From positions 1 through 64,000 of the forward strand of contig NZ_JPRF03000031.1 in NCBI RefSeq assembly GCF_001188955.3: a DNA stretch of 64,000 bases, written 5' to 3'. Shown here piece after piece: positions 9,050 to 17,763 of this stretch. This DNA comes from Kitasatospora aureofaciens (GTDB taxonomy: Bacteria; Actinomycetota; Actinomycetes; Streptomycetales; Streptomycetaceae). The notes below the pieces were generated by a model. That model saw only the letters and a program-made list of their open reading frames with translations. It ran no database searches and was not told where the DNA came from. The translations under genes were made by a program, and so were the position numbers. Numbering within the stretch: the stretch's first letter is position 1; each line of letters begins with the position of its first letter.

Positions 9050-9910
9050 TCAGCGCGTGATCGGCTTCGCCCCGGTCGCCTGGGCGAGCAGCGCCTCGTA
9101 CACCTCCGGGTCGGTGGTGTGCTCGCCGAGCCGGACGGTCTTGCGGCCGCCGTGGTAGTCGCTGGAGCCGGTGACCAGCAGGCCGAGGTCGCCCGCCAGG
9201 CCGCGCAGCCGCCGCCTGGTCTCCTCGTCGTGGTCGGTGTGGTCGACCTCCAGCGCGGCCAGCCCGGCCGCCGCGAGGTCGGCGATCACCTGGTCCGGGA
9301 CCGTCCGGCCGCGCTTGACCGCGCCGGGGTGGGCGAACACCGGCACCCCGCCGGCCGCCCGGACCAGCCGGACCGCCGCCACCGGGTCGGTCTCGTGCTT
9401 GCGGACGTCCGCCCGGCCGCCGTTGGCCAGCCAGTCCGGGGTGAAGGCGTCCGAGACGGTGCCGACCACACCCGCCTCGACCAGCGCGCTGGCGATGTGC
9501 GGGCGCCCGACCGAGCCGGCCCCGGCGATCCGCTGCACCTGCTCCCAGCTGATGTCCGCCCCGAGTTCCCGGCAGCGCTCGACGACCGCCCGGCCGCGCC
9601 GGAACCGGTCGGTGCGCACCAGCTCCCGCTCGCGCGCGAACTCCGGCTCCTCGGGGTCGAACAGGTACGCCAGCAGGTGCATGCTGATGCCGTCCACCAC
9701 GCACGACAGTTCGGCCCCCGGGACGACGGTCAGCCGGGTGCCGTCCGGCAGCGCGTGCACCGCGTCGGCGGCCTCGGCGTGGCCGGCGACGGTGTCGTGG
9801 TCGGTCAGCGCGACCACGTCGAGGCCGGCGACGACCGCCGCCCCGACCAGCTCGGCCGGGCTGTCGGTGCCGTCGGAGGCGTTGCTGTGGGCGTGCAGGT
9901 CGATGCGCAC
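9050..9910 (-). CDS. PHP-domain metal-dependent phosphoesterase
   Basis: A 286-residue enzyme of the polymerase/histidinol phosphatase family, most like the YciV/RNase AM (3',5'-nucleotide phosphatase) subgroup. Metal ligands visible in order: DLHAHSNASDGT (HxH, residues about 6-15), ALTDHDTVAGHAEA (about 36-49), a GAELSC glutamate, VFAHPG, and the late SSDYHGG (DxH). GTG 9910 is the start (RIDLHAHS follows at once, as in the family). Likely hydrolyses nucleotide phosphates; the exact substrate is inferred. Confidence 0.87.
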   Translation of the reverse strand: MRIDLHAHSNASDGTDSPAELVGAAVVAGLDVVALTDHDTVAGHAEAADAVHALPDGTRLTVVPGAELSCVVDGISMHLLAYLFDPEEPEFARERELVRTDRFRRGRAVVERCRELGADISWEQVQRIAGAGSVGRPHIASALVEAGVVGTVSDAFTPDWLANGGRADVRKHETDPVAAVRLVRAAGGVPVFAHPGAVKRGRTVPDQVIADLAAAGLAALEVDHTDHDEETRRRLRGLAGDLGLLVTGSSDYHGGRKTVRLGEHTTDPEVYEALLAQATGAKPITR

Positions 9911-9970
9911 GGGGCGGACTCCTGGAAGCTCGGGGTGCCGCCCAGGATAGGCCGTCCGGCTGTCGTGCGG

Positions 9971-10609
9971 TCAGCCCAGCAGCCGGGGGGAGAGCGCCCC
10001 GCAGGGCAGCAGGTCCAGTTCGGCGCCGGCCTCGCGCAGGTCGGTGAGCACCAGTTCGTCGTACATCACCAGGGCGGACTGCTCGGGCCAGGCGATCGCC
10101 CAGATCCAGAGCCCGCGGGCCTCGCCCACGAACACCGCGCGGTCCGCCGGGGCGTCCGGGACGTGGAACATCGGAGTGGGCCGCCCGGCGGCCATCAGCT
10201 TGGCGTCGGCGGGTTTGTACAGGCCGACCGAGTCGCCCGGGTCCGGCCCCGGGAGTCCGGCGTAGCGGGCACCGAGCCCGACGCCGAGCTCCTCGGCGAC
10301 CAGCACCAGCTCGCCGAAGCCGCCGAGCGGGGCGGGCCCGGAGCAGGCGACGGCGGTGGCCCGGGCGCCGGAGACGTCGTCGCCGACGTGGGCGATGCCG
10401 GTGTAGAGCCAGCCGACCGGGAGCGGCCAGGGCAGCCAGACGGGGACCTGCGAGCGGGCGACGGCGACGCCCAGGGCTTCCACGCTCGGGGGCAGCACGG
10501 GCTGCATCGGGTGAACGGCTCCGTGCCGGTCGCACTGCCAGGTGTCCGAAAAAAGACCGGGGGCGCGGACCCGACCGGCGCACCTCGGGCAGCTTGGCTC
10601 GCCCCTCAT
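9971..10609 (-). CDS. Zinc-ribbon containing conserved hypothetical (DUF6758-like)
   Basis: A 212-residue protein starting MRGEPSCPRCAGRV, with a second half-site WQCDRHG about 20 residues later; together these form a probable CxxC...CxxH zinc ribbon. The remainder is a compact soluble domain containing GELVLVAEELGVGLGARYAG and LWIWAIAWPEQ. From memory it matches a family found next to PHP-domain genes in streptomycetes. ATG 10609 was chosen; TTG 10618 lies closer to the GGAGGGAGGAG ribosome site and is possible. It lies 60 bases upstream of the PHP gene on the same strand, so the two probably form an operon. Confidence 0.75.
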   Translation of the reverse strand: MRGEPSCPRCAGRVRAPGLFSDTWQCDRHGAVHPMQPVLPPSVEALGVAVARSQVPVWLPWPLPVGWLYTGIAHVGDDVSGARATAVACSGPAPLGGFGELVLVAEELGVGLGARYAGLPGPDPGDSVGLYKPADAKLMAAGRPTPMFHVPDAPADRAVFVGEARGLWIWAIAWPEQSALVMYDELVLTDLREAGAELDLLPCGALSPRLLG

Positions 10610-10963
10610 AGCCGACAACGCTCCTCCCTCCGGTCCGCCGCGTCAAGGACGATCACCCGTACGGACGGCTCGGCGGCACTGTCGGTGCTGGACGCCCGGC
10701 CGGCGCGGGTGGGGTGCGGCACGGGCGGCGGTCCCCGTTGGGGGATGTCCCGTGGCGGGTGGCGGCAAACGTCCCGGGGCCGGGGCGGGGGGGTGCCGGA
10801 AGTCGGGGCGGCGCCGGAAGTCGGGTCGGGGCCGGACGCACTGACGCCCCGTCATCGGCGATCGCGGTGACGGGGCGTCAGTCGGGTATCGGTACGTCCG
10901 GATCGGACGCTCCCGGCTCGTCGGCGGCGGGTGGGGCCTCCCGTTCGGAGGCGCCGCGCTGGG
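10610..10963. other. Intergenic region with short direct repeats
   Basis: 354 bases containing the start region of the zinc-ribbon gene and a run of imperfect repeats of GCCGGAAGTCGGG (about 10795-10835), then the terminator at 10840-10882. No gene is supported here. Confidence 0.5.
10840..10882 (-). terminator. Terminator downstream of the 52-residue protein gene
   Basis: A perfect 15-bp stem, ACTGACGCCCCGTCA with its complement, and a 13-base loop, lies 82 bases past the small gene that ends at 10964 on the minus strand. Confidence 0.75.
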
Positions 10964-11122
10964 TCAGACGGTCGGGCACGGGCGGATGAGCAGGCGTTCG
11001 CCGGTGCGGGCGGCGTCCTGGACGAGCTCCCGAACGGTCTCGGCGTCGGCGATCACGCGGTCGGTCGCGGAGCCGTCGACGTCGTCCAGTCGGAGGATCT
11101 CGAAGCGCATGGGCTTGGTCAT
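10964..11122 (-). CDS. Small conserved-looking protein, 52 residues
   Basis: A short gene with a near-perfect AAGGAG ribosome site 6-7 bases before ATG 11122. The product begins MTKPMRFEILRLDDVDG and ends GERLLIRPCPTV; it is acidic/basic mixed, with a likely beta strand, a helix (IADAETVRELVQDAARTG) and a final strand. A 6-bp hairpin (GCCCCG/CGGGGC, 11140-11156) lies in its leader. Frame extends to 11299 but that part is not gene-like. Function unknown; a good terminator follows. Confidence 0.72.
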   Translation of the reverse strand: MTKPMRFEILRLDDVDGSATDRVIADAETVRELVQDAARTGERLLIRPCPTV

Positions 11123-11501
11123 GGGCGTCTCCTTTCCGGGCCCCGGCATGCGGGGCGGTTGCGGCTGAGTGGGTATCAGCCCTTTCGGGGTCCTGCGGAT
11201 CCGGCGCTGGAGCCGGATCGGGCGGGTCGTACGTGCGGCGGTCTGCTGCGGCAAGGGCTCCCCCTGCTTGCCTGGTGCGTCCAATGCCTGGTGAACCACG
11301 GTGTCGTGGCGGTGCTACCGGGCCGTTGCCCGTCCGTAACGCCCGGGTTTCGGCTGATCGGTACCCGGTGCGGGCCGGCGATGATTCCCGGACAGAATCA
11401 AAGATTACCGTAACTAACGAATTTTGTCCTGCGTTGAGACCGGTCGAACCGCCGGAAGTGGTAGAGACCACTTCGGTGGGGCTGCCGCTCGGCGGCGCCG
11501 C
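11123..11501. other. Intergenic region with AT-rich promoter-like stretch
   Basis: 379 bases between the alpha/beta hydrolase stop and the small gene start. It holds an 8-bp hairpin (GAAGTGGT/ACCACTTC, 11455-11474), probably the hydrolase terminator, and an unusually AT-rich stretch at about 11389-11435 containing a TTAC-C-GTAA dyad, the best candidate promoter/operator for the 52-residue protein gene. Confidence 0.5.
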
Positions 11502-12377
11502 TCAGGCCCAGAACGCGGCCAGCGCCCGGGCCGTTGCGGCCGGCTGCTCGGCGTTGGGGGAGTGCCCCGCGTCCGCGACCACCACCCGGCGGGCGCCCAG
11601 CCGCTCCGCCATGCCGCTCTGCTCCGGCACCGGCCAGGCGTAGTCCCGCTCCCCGGACAGCACCAGCACCGGCAGCGCCCCGGCGGTCACCGCGGCCAGC
11701 TCGTCCACCCGGTCCGGCGCGGCCACCAGGTGCCCGCCGGTGACGGCCAGCGCCCGCGGCACGTTGGCCACCCAGCGGCGGTGCAGGAACTTCGCGACGG
11801 CCGGCTCCAGGACGGGCTTCGGCTCCCCGCTGCTCTCGTCCATCTGCCGCATCACCTGCCAGATCTCCTCCAGGGTCATCACCGGCAGGACGTCCAGCAG
11901 CAGCTTGGTGCGGGCCGCCTCGGCCGGGTCGATCGGCCCCGGGCCGGTGGCCATCAGGGTCAGCGATCGCCAGGGCAGCGGGCCCTCCGCGGCCGCCGCG
12001 AGCACCGCCTCCCGGACCACCTGGCCGCCGAAGGAGTGCCCCAGCAGGTGCAGCGGGCCGTCCTGCGCCAGCACCTCGGTCAGCGCCCGGACGTCGGCGC
12101 CCAGCGCGTCGACGGTGTACGCCGCGTCGTCGTCCGGTCCGCCGGTCTCGTACTGGCCCCGCTGGTCCACGGCCGTCACCCGGTACCCGGCGGCCACCAG
12201 CGGTTCCAGCAGCGCGATGAAGTCCTCCTTGCTGCCCGTGAACCCGGGCACCAGCAGCGCCGACCCGCGCACCGGCCCGTCCGGCTCCGCCCGCAGCGCG
12301 GCGAACTCCCCCCGCGCGGTCACCACGCGCTCCGCCCGGGCGCAGTCGGGCAGGGTCAGGAACGGCGGAGTACTCAT
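11502..12377 (-). CDS. Alpha/beta hydrolase fold protein
   Basis: A 291-residue hydrolase. The oxyanion region LLVPGFTGSKEDF, the nucleophile elbow LLGHSFGGQ (Ser about 110), a late acid region VLVLSGERDYAWPVPEQ and the catalytic His in VVVADAGHSPNAEQP are all present in the right order, so it should be active. Substrate unknown. ATG 12377 (MSTPPFLTLPD) is used; a GGAAGGGAAG lies about 8 bases upstream. It lies downstream of the DEAD-box helicase gene on the same strand, with a gap of about 226 bases. Confidence 0.85.
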   Translation of the reverse strand: MSTPPFLTLPDCARAERVVTARGEFAALRAEPDGPVRGSALLVPGFTGSKEDFIALLEPLVAAGYRVTAVDQRGQYETGGPDDDAAYTVDALGADVRALTEVLAQDGPLHLLGHSFGGQVVREAVLAAAAEGPLPWRSLTLMATGPGPIDPAEAARTKLLLDVLPVMTLEEIWQVMRQMDESSGEPKPVLEPAVAKFLHRRWVANVPRALAVTGGHLVAAPDRVDELAAVTAGALPVLVLSGERDYAWPVPEQSGMAERLGARRVVVADAGHSPNAEQPAATARALAAFWA

Positions 12378-12603
12378 CAACGGCTTCCCTTCCGCGACAG
12401 CGACTCCCCGAGCGTATGCCGTCCCGGCACCCCGCCCCACCAGCCGGGACGCCCGCGTGGCGTGTCGGCTTCCCGGCCGTGCGCACAGGCTGCGCGGGCC
12501 GGGGGCGGGAGCCCCGGGGCGTCGTCCTCGTCGTGCGGCGCGGAAAAGCCCGAGGGGGCGGACCGGGCTGGGGACCCGGTCCGCCCCCTCGGGGCGGGGT
12601 GTG

Positions 12604-14730
12604 TCAGCCCTCCGGAGTGGTCTCCGGGGTGGCCACGGCCTTGCGGGTCCGGGTGCGCTTGCGCGGAGCCGGCACCTCGGCGGCCGGGGCCTCGGCGGCC
12701 GGGGCCTCCGGGGCGGTCTCGGCGACGGCCTTGGGCTTGCGCGCGCGGGTCCGGGTGGCCGGCTTCTCCTCGGCCGGGGCCTCGGTCGCCGCGGCGGCCT
12801 CGACGGCCTCCGCCTTGGGCTTGCGGGTCCGGGTGCGCGTCGCGGGCTTCTTCTCGGCCGGTGCCTCGGCCGGAGCCTCAACGGGGGCCTCGGTCACGAC
12901 GGCCGCCTCGACGGCCTCGGCCTCCGCCTTCGGCTTGCGGGTGCGGGTCCGGGTGGCCTTCTTCTCGGCCGGGGCCTCGGCGGGAGCCTCGACGACCGCG
13001 GCCGCCTCGACGGCCTCGGCCTCGGCCTTCGGCTTGCGGGTGCGGGTCCGGCGCGGCTTCTCCTCGGCCACCGGCTCCGCCACGGCCACGGCGGCCTCGA
13101 CGACCGCGACGGCCTCGGTCACGGCCTCGGCCGCCACCGCGGCGGTCTCGTTCACCGCGGCGCCACCGCGCGAGCGGCGGCGACGGCGGCGCGGAGCGGT
13201 GTCGCCCTCGGCACCCTCGACGGCCGGAGCCGCCTCGGTCACCGCGGCGGCGACAGCGGCCGTCCCCTCGGCGCCCTCGGCGAGCTCCGCGCCACGGCGG
13301 GTGCGGCGGCGCTCACGGGTACGGCGCGGCTTCTCCTCCGCCGCCGGGGCCTCGACGGCGGGGCGGCCGGAGCCGCCACGCCCGCCACGGCCACCGCCGC
13401 GGGCGGGGCGGGCGCCCCGTCCGCCGGTCTCGCCGAGGTCCTCGATCTCCTCGGCGCCGAGACCGGCCCGGGTGCGCTCCGAGCGCGGCAGCACGCCCTT
13501 GGTGCCAGGCGTGATCTTCAGCAGCTCGTACAGGTGCGGCGAGGTGGAGTAGGTCTCCTCCGGCTCGTTGAACGGCAGGTCCAGCGCCTTGTTGATCAGC
13601 TGCCAGCGCGGGATGTCGTCCCAGTCGACCAGGGTGACGGCGGTGCCGGAGGCGCCGGCCCGGCCGGTGCGGCCGATCCGGTGCAGGTAGGTCTTCTCGT
13701 CCTCGGGGCACTGGTAGTTGATGACGTGGGTGACGCCCTCGACGTCGATGCCGCGGGCGGCCACGTCGGTGCAGACCAGCACGTCGACCTTGCCGTTGCG
13801 GAAGGCGCGCAGCGCCTGCTCGCGCGCGCCCTGGCCGAGGTCGCCGTGGACGGCGCCGGCCGCGAACCCGCGCTGGGTCAGCTGGTCGGAGACGTCGGCG
13901 GCGGTGCGCTTGGTGCGGCAGAAGATCATCGCCAGCCCGCGGCCGTCGGCCTGCAGGATGCGCGAGACCATCTCGACCTTGTCCAGCGAGTGCGCACGGA
14001 AGATGTGCTGCTCGATGTTGGCGACGGTCGTGCCGGTGTCGTCCGGGGCGGCGGCCCGGATGTGGGTCGGCTGGCTCATGTACCGGCGGGCGAGGTTGAT
14101 GACCTGGCCCGGCATGGTGGCCGAGAACAGCAGGGTCTGCCGCTTGGCCGGCAGCATGGTGATGATCTTCTCGACGTCGGGCAGGAAGCCCAGGTCGAGC
14201 ATCTCGTCGGCCTCGTCCAGGACCAGCGCGCGGACCTTGGACAGGTTCAGCTTCTTCTGCCCGGCCAGGTCCAGCAGGCGGCCCGGGGTGCCGACCACGA
14301 TGTCGACGCCCTTGGTGAGCGCCTCGACCTGCGGCTCGTACGCCCGGCCGCCGTAGACCGCGAGCACGCGGACGTTGCGGACCTTGCCGGCGGTCTGCAG
14401 GTCGTTGGTGACCTGGGTGCAGAGCTCGCGGGTCGGGACGACGATCAGCGCCTGCGGGAAGTCGGAGAGCTGCTCCTCGGTGGCCCGGCCGGCGTCCACG
14501 TCGGCGCGCACGGTGCACCGCTCGATCAGCGGGAGGCCGAAGCCGAGGGTCTTGCCGGTGCCGGTCTTGGCCTGGCCGATGACGTCGTGGCCGGTCAGGG
14601 CGACCGGGAGGGTCATCTCCTGGATCGGGAAGGGATGGACGATGCCGACGGACTCGAGCGCCTCGGCGGTCTCCGGGAGGATCCCCAGATCCCGGAACGT
14701 CGTCTTGATGGGTTCAGCGGTGGTGGACAG
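12604..14730 (-). CDS. DEAD-box ATP-dependent RNA helicase with long repetitive basic/acidic tail
   Basis: A 708-residue RNA helicase of the RhlE/DeaD type. The core (about residues 11-420) has the Q motif region (PFPIQEMTLP), Walker A AKTGTGKT (54-61), LVLDEADEMLDLG, the SAT motif FSATMP, and HRIGRTGRAG. The last ~280 residues are an RGG-like patch (ARGGGRGGRGGSG) followed by repeats of R(T/K)RTRKPKAEAEAVEAA separated by Ala/Glu-rich spacers, a likely disordered RNA-binding tail. The only start that fits is CTG 14730 (LSTTAEPIKTTF) with GAAGAGG 7 bases upstream; no ATG, GTG or TTG occurs in frame between there and far-upstream noise at 15045. Long leader suggests post-transcriptional control. 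Confidence 0.9.
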   Translation of the reverse strand: MSTTAEPIKTTFRDLGILPETAEALESVGIVHPFPIQEMTLPVALTGHDVIGQAKTGTGKTLGFGLPLIERCTVRADVDAGRATEEQLSDFPQALIVVPTRELCTQVTNDLQTAGKVRNVRVLAVYGGRAYEPQVEALTKGVDIVVGTPGRLLDLAGQKKLNLSKVRALVLDEADEMLDLGFLPDVEKIITMLPAKRQTLLFSATMPGQVINLARRYMSQPTHIRAAAPDDTGTTVANIEQHIFRAHSLDKVEMVSRILQADGRGLAMIFCRTKRTAADVSDQLTQRGFAAGAVHGDLGQGAREQALRAFRNGKVDVLVCTDVAARGIDVEGVTHVINYQCPEDEKTYLHRIGRTGRAGASGTAVTLVDWDDIPRWQLINKALDLPFNEPEETYSTSPHLYELLKITPGTKGVLPRSERTRAGLGAEEIEDLGETGGRGARPARGGGRGGRGGSGRPAVEAPAAEEKPRRTRERRRTRRGAELAEGAEGTAAVAAAVTEAAPAVEGAEGDTAPRRRRRRSRGGAAVNETAAVAAEAVTEAVAVVEAAVAVAEPVAEEKPRRTRTRKPKAEAEAVEAAAVVEAPAEAPAEKKATRTRTRKPKAEAEAVEAAVVTEAPVEAPAEAPAEKKPATRTRTRKPKAEAVEAAAATEAPAEEKPATRTRARKPKAVAETAPEAPAAEAPAAEVPAPRKRTRTRKAVATPETTPEG

Positions 14731-15318
14731 GGTGCTGCCTCTTCCGTTTTCGGAGGGGCCGAGAGCGAGCGGCGGGCGGGCAGCCGCGCGGCTGCGTACG
14801 GGCCTGGGCGGCCCCGAATACAGCTGCGCGGACGCACAACCGCGCCGGTCCCTGCGGCCGGCCGGTGCGCGCGGCCCGATGGCGGGGCGCGTCGCCGGCG
14901 GCGTCGGGGAGGGTTCCCGTGAGGGACCTGCGCGGGACCTCCGCCAGGGGGCGTGGTCTCGGCGGCCCTCGCTCGGCCACTGATGCGGTGCCAAGGCTTG
15001 AAGTCCAAGCCATGGTCGGAGCCGATCGGCTCTCCGACCGGGCATCCGCGTACGTGAGTACCCGTGCCTCCGGTGCGGACACGTCCGAGGGGGACGGCGC
15101 CGCTAGGGAGCGGGCTCGTGCGGGTCACCGAGACGGCGGCGACACCGTGCGAACACGACGGGGCTCCGTACCACCATACAGTCAGGCGACGACTCGAACA
15201 CGTGACGCGTCTGACATCGTTCCCGGCGAGCGGGCCGCGAGCGGCCGATCCCGCAGGTCACCCGGTTGTCCCGGGCGGTGCGGCGGGGGTTCGAGGACAG
15301 GCCTTAGGGTGACGGGTC
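14731..15318. other. Long divergent intergenic region (helicase leader)
   Basis: 588 bases between the helicase start and the ferritin-like gene. It contains an imperfect hairpin around 15014-15040 (GGTCGGAGCCGAT paired with ATCGGCTCTCCGACC), which would lie in the helicase 5' leader. Codon composition in the open frames is not gene-like. RNA helicase genes often have long autoregulatory leaders, but no specific element can be named. Confidence 0.5.
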
Positions 15319-16044
15319 ATGGAGACCCATGGTGAGACGCAGGACGGTGCCGACTCGATCGGCGACTGGGCCACGTGCTCGGCCGAGCCGGGCTACCGCG
15401 CGGCGGTGCTGGATCTGCTCGGCGCGCTCGCGTACGGCGAGCTGAGCGCCTTCGAGCGGCTCGCCGAGGACGCCAAGCTGGCGCCCGACCTCGCCGACAA
15501 GGCGGCGCTGGCCCGGATGGCGTCCGCCGAGTTCCAGCACTACCAGCGGCTGCACGACCGGCTCGCCGAGATCGGCGCCGACCCGCAGGAGGCGATGCGC
15601 CCCTTCGTCGAGCCGCTGGAGCTCTTCCACCGGATGACGGCGCCCTCGGACTGGCTGGAGGGCCTGGTCAAGGCCTACGTCGGCGACGCCATCGCGACCG
15701 ACTTCTACCGCGAGGTGGCCGTCCGGCTGGACGACGACACCCGGGAGCTGGTCCTCGGCGTCATGTCCGACACCGGCCACGGCCAGTTCGCCGTCGACAA
15801 GGTCCGCCAGGCCATCGAGGCCGACCCGCGGGCCGGCGGGCGGCTCGCCCTGTGGGGCCGGCGGCTGATGGGCGAGGCGCTCAGCCAGGCCCAGCGGGTC
15901 GTCGCCGAGCGGGACGCGCTGTCCAACCTGCTGGTCGGCGGCGTCCACGTGAAGGGCTTCGACCTGGTCGAGGTCGGCAAGATGTTCAACCGGATCACCG
16001 AGGCGCACACCAGGCGGATGGCCGCCCTCGGCCTCGCGTCCTGA
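15319..16044 (+). CDS. Ferritin-like fold protein (MiaE-like)
   Basis: A 241-residue all-helical protein. Carboxylate/His ligands of a di-iron ferritin-like bundle are visible: AYGELSAFERLAEDA (Glu about 39-45), MASAEFQHYQRLHDRL (ExxH, about 73), YVGDAIATDFYREV, and a later DTGHGQFAVDKVRQ (Asp/His). MiaE-type enzymes hydroxylate tRNA modifications; actinobacterial relatives are annotated as ferritin-like, and their substrate is unsettled. ATG 15319 gives METHGETQDG; ribosome site is weak. Divergent from the helicase gene. Confidence 0.82.
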   Translation: METHGETQDGADSIGDWATCSAEPGYRAAVLDLLGALAYGELSAFERLAEDAKLAPDLADKAALARMASAEFQHYQRLHDRLAEIGADPQEAMRPFVEPLELFHRMTAPSDWLEGLVKAYVGDAIATDFYREVAVRLDDDTRELVLGVMSDTGHGQFAVDKVRQAIEADPRAGGRLALWGRRLMGEALSQAQRVVAERDALSNLLVGGVHVKGFDLVEVGKMFNRITEAHTRRMAALGLAS

Positions 16045-16059
16045 CGGGCAGGCCCCTGG

Positions 16060-16386
16060 CTAGGCCGGCCGGTGCCGCCGCGGCGCGCGGTGGGCGCCGG
16101 CCCGGTGCGGGCGGTGCCGGTGCGCCGGGGCCCGCCCGGCGGCCAGGTCCGGCCGGGCCAGCAGCGAGGTGAGCACACCCGCGGACAGTGCCGCGAACGC
16201 CACCGCGACCACCGGGTGGCGCCCGCCCAGGCAGAAGTGCGCGACCGCCCCGCCGAGCAGCGCCGCCGCCAGCGCCGTCCCCGCCACCGTCGGGCGGGAG
16301 GCCCGGAAGTACCCGGGCAGGCCCAGCAGCGCGGCCGCGGCCACGACCAGGCCCACCAGCGCGAAGGCGATCGATTCGACCAACAA
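16060..16386 (-). CDS. Small membrane protein, TTG start
   Basis: About 108 residues with three hydrophobic segments (ESIAFALVGLVVAAAALLGL, then AGTALAAALLGGAVAHFCLG and VVAVAFAALSAGVLTSLLA) and a His/Arg-rich tail (AHRHRPHRAGAHRAPRRHRP). No ATG or GTG fits; TTG 16386 or TTG 16383 follows CGGGAGG at 5-8 bases. The stop is 15 bases from the end of the convergent ferritin-like gene. Function unknown. Confidence 0.68.
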   Translation of the reverse strand: MLVESIAFALVGLVVAAAALLGLPGYFRASRPTVAGTALAAALLGGAVAHFCLGGRHPVVAVAFAALSAGVLTSLLARPDLAAGRAPAHRHRPHRAGAHRAPRRHRPA

Positions 16387-16467
16387 GGCGGCCTCCCGGG
16401 GGACGGGCGTACGGCACCGGCGCCGTACCTGTCGCCGTACCCCGGCCGATCCGTCCGTACACACGAC

Positions 16468-16499
16468 GGTGCCCCGCTCCCGGTGGGGAACGGGGCACC
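16468..16499 (-). terminator. Hairpin downstream of DUF3107 gene
   Basis: A 9-bp stem (GGTGCCCCG with CGGGGCACC) around a partly pairing loop lies 21 bases after the minus-strand stop at 16520. Confidence 0.6.
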
Positions 16500-16519
16500 G
16501 AAGGATGAGCGGTGGCGCC

Positions 16520-16747
16520 TCAGAGGGTGCCGAAACCGACCTTGCGGGCGGCCTGCTCGCCGATCTCCACGTACGCCAGGCGCTCGGCCGGGACGATGAC
16601 GCGGCGGCCGTGCTCGTCGGTGAGCGAGAAGAGCTTCGAGGAGCCCTCCAGTGCCTTCGCGACCGCGCTCTCGATCTCATCGGCAGTCTGCGAGCTCTCG
16701 ATCACGATCTCGCGCGGCGTGTTCTGCACGCCGATCTTGACCTCCAC
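16520..16747 (-). CDS. DUF3107 family protein
   Basis: A 75-residue protein beginning VEVKIGVQNTPREIV, with a helix (TADEIESAVAKALEG), two strands (LFSLTDEHGRRVIVPAERLAYVEIG) and the C-terminal GFGTL typical of this short actinobacterial family (compare Rv3208A/TB9.4 of M. tuberculosis, from memory). GTG 16747 follows GGAGGG at good spacing; the longer frame to 16789 is not needed. Its TetR neighbour is also the neighbour in mycobacteria. Function unknown. Confidence 0.87.
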   Translation of the reverse strand: MEVKIGVQNTPREIVIESSQTADEIESAVAKALEGSSKLFSLTDEHGRRVIVPAERLAYVEIGEQAARKVGFGTL

Positions 16748-16881
16748 GGCTTCCGTCCCTCCGGGGTTGCAGCCTCCACGCGCGGGCACCGGAGCGCCTG
16801 GAACAAGCGTTCGCGGCGACCGCGCCGTACGGCTTCACCATAGAGCACCCGATCACCGCCCCGGCGAAGGTCAGCGGATCG

Positions 16882-17541
16882 TCAGCGCTGAGCGGAACCC
16901 TCCGCCGTGAGGTCGCCCGGGTGCATCGGGAAGCCCTTCAGCCCCCGCCAGGCCAGACTGGCGACCAGCCGCACCGCCTCGTCGCGCGGGATCTCCAGCC
17001 CCTGCGACAGCCAGTACCGGGCGGTGATCTGGGCCAGGCCGCAGACCCCGGCGGCCAGCAGCTTCGACTCCGACTCCGGCAGGTCGGTGTCCTCCTGGAT
17101 CACCTTGCTGACCAGCGTCGCGCTCGCCTCGGAGGCCCGCTCCACCCGCTCGCGCACCGCCGGCTCGTTCGTCAGGTCCGACTCGAAGACCAGCCGGAAG
17201 GCGCCCGACTCGCTGGAGACGTAGTTGAAGTACGCCTCCATCGTCGCGGCCACCCGCAACTTGTTGTCGGTGGTCGTGCCCAGCGCCTCGCGGGTCGACT
17301 CGACCAGGGCGTCGCAGTGCTTGTCCAGCAGCGCCAGGTACAGCTCCAGCTTCCCGGGGAAGTGCTGGTACAGCACCGGCTTGCTCACCCCGGCGCGGTC
17401 GGCGATGTCGTCCATGGCGGCCGCGTGGTAGCCCTGCGCGACGAACACCTCCTGGGCGGCACCGAGCAGTTGTTCACGGCGGGCGCTTCGCGGCAGGCGG
17501 GCACCGCGCGGGCGCTCCTGCGCCTCCTGGATGGCCGTCAC
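16882..17541 (-). CDS. TetR family transcriptional regulator
   Basis: A 219-residue repressor-type protein. The N-terminal DNA-binding domain shows the TetR helix-turn-helix: RREQLLGAAQEVFVAQGYHAA, then MDDIADRAGVSKPVLYQHFPGK (about residues 42-65). The C-terminal ligand domain is helical with EAYFNYVSSESGAFRLVFES. GTG 17541 has GAGGAG 6 bases upstream and is preferred to TTG 17577. Conserved next to DUF3107 and an alpha/beta hydrolase in actinobacteria, where it corresponds to Rv3208 (from memory). Ligand and targets unknown. Confidence 0.9.
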   Translation of the reverse strand: MTAIQEAQERPRGARLPRSARREQLLGAAQEVFVAQGYHAAAMDDIADRAGVSKPVLYQHFPGKLELYLALLDKHCDALVESTREALGTTTDNKLRVAATMEAYFNYVSSESGAFRLVFESDLTNEPAVRERVERASEASATLVSKVIQEDTDLPESESKLLAAGVCGLAQITARYWLSQGLEIPRDEAVRLVASLAWRGLKGFPMHPGDLTAEGSAQR

Positions 17542-17763
17542 GGCGCTCCTCACTTCGGGCTTGTTCGGGGCTGGCAAGAGGGCCGATTCTACTTTTCGGT
17601 AACCGCGCCCGCGTTCGGCGAAGGCGAGAAAAGCTGCCCGGTCCCCTTGTCAGGAGCCCACAATACGGCGCTGACCTCGGCCCCGGCAGTGGTGTGACGA
17701 GGGATGGGACAGCCGCACCACCCCCCGCCGCCGCCCACCCGGGGCTCACTACCATCGTCCACC

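Noticed and set aside
11740..14922. A 1060-codon plus-strand frame across the hydrolase and helicase
   Set aside because: Antisense to genes with clear motifs; composition is low-complexity.
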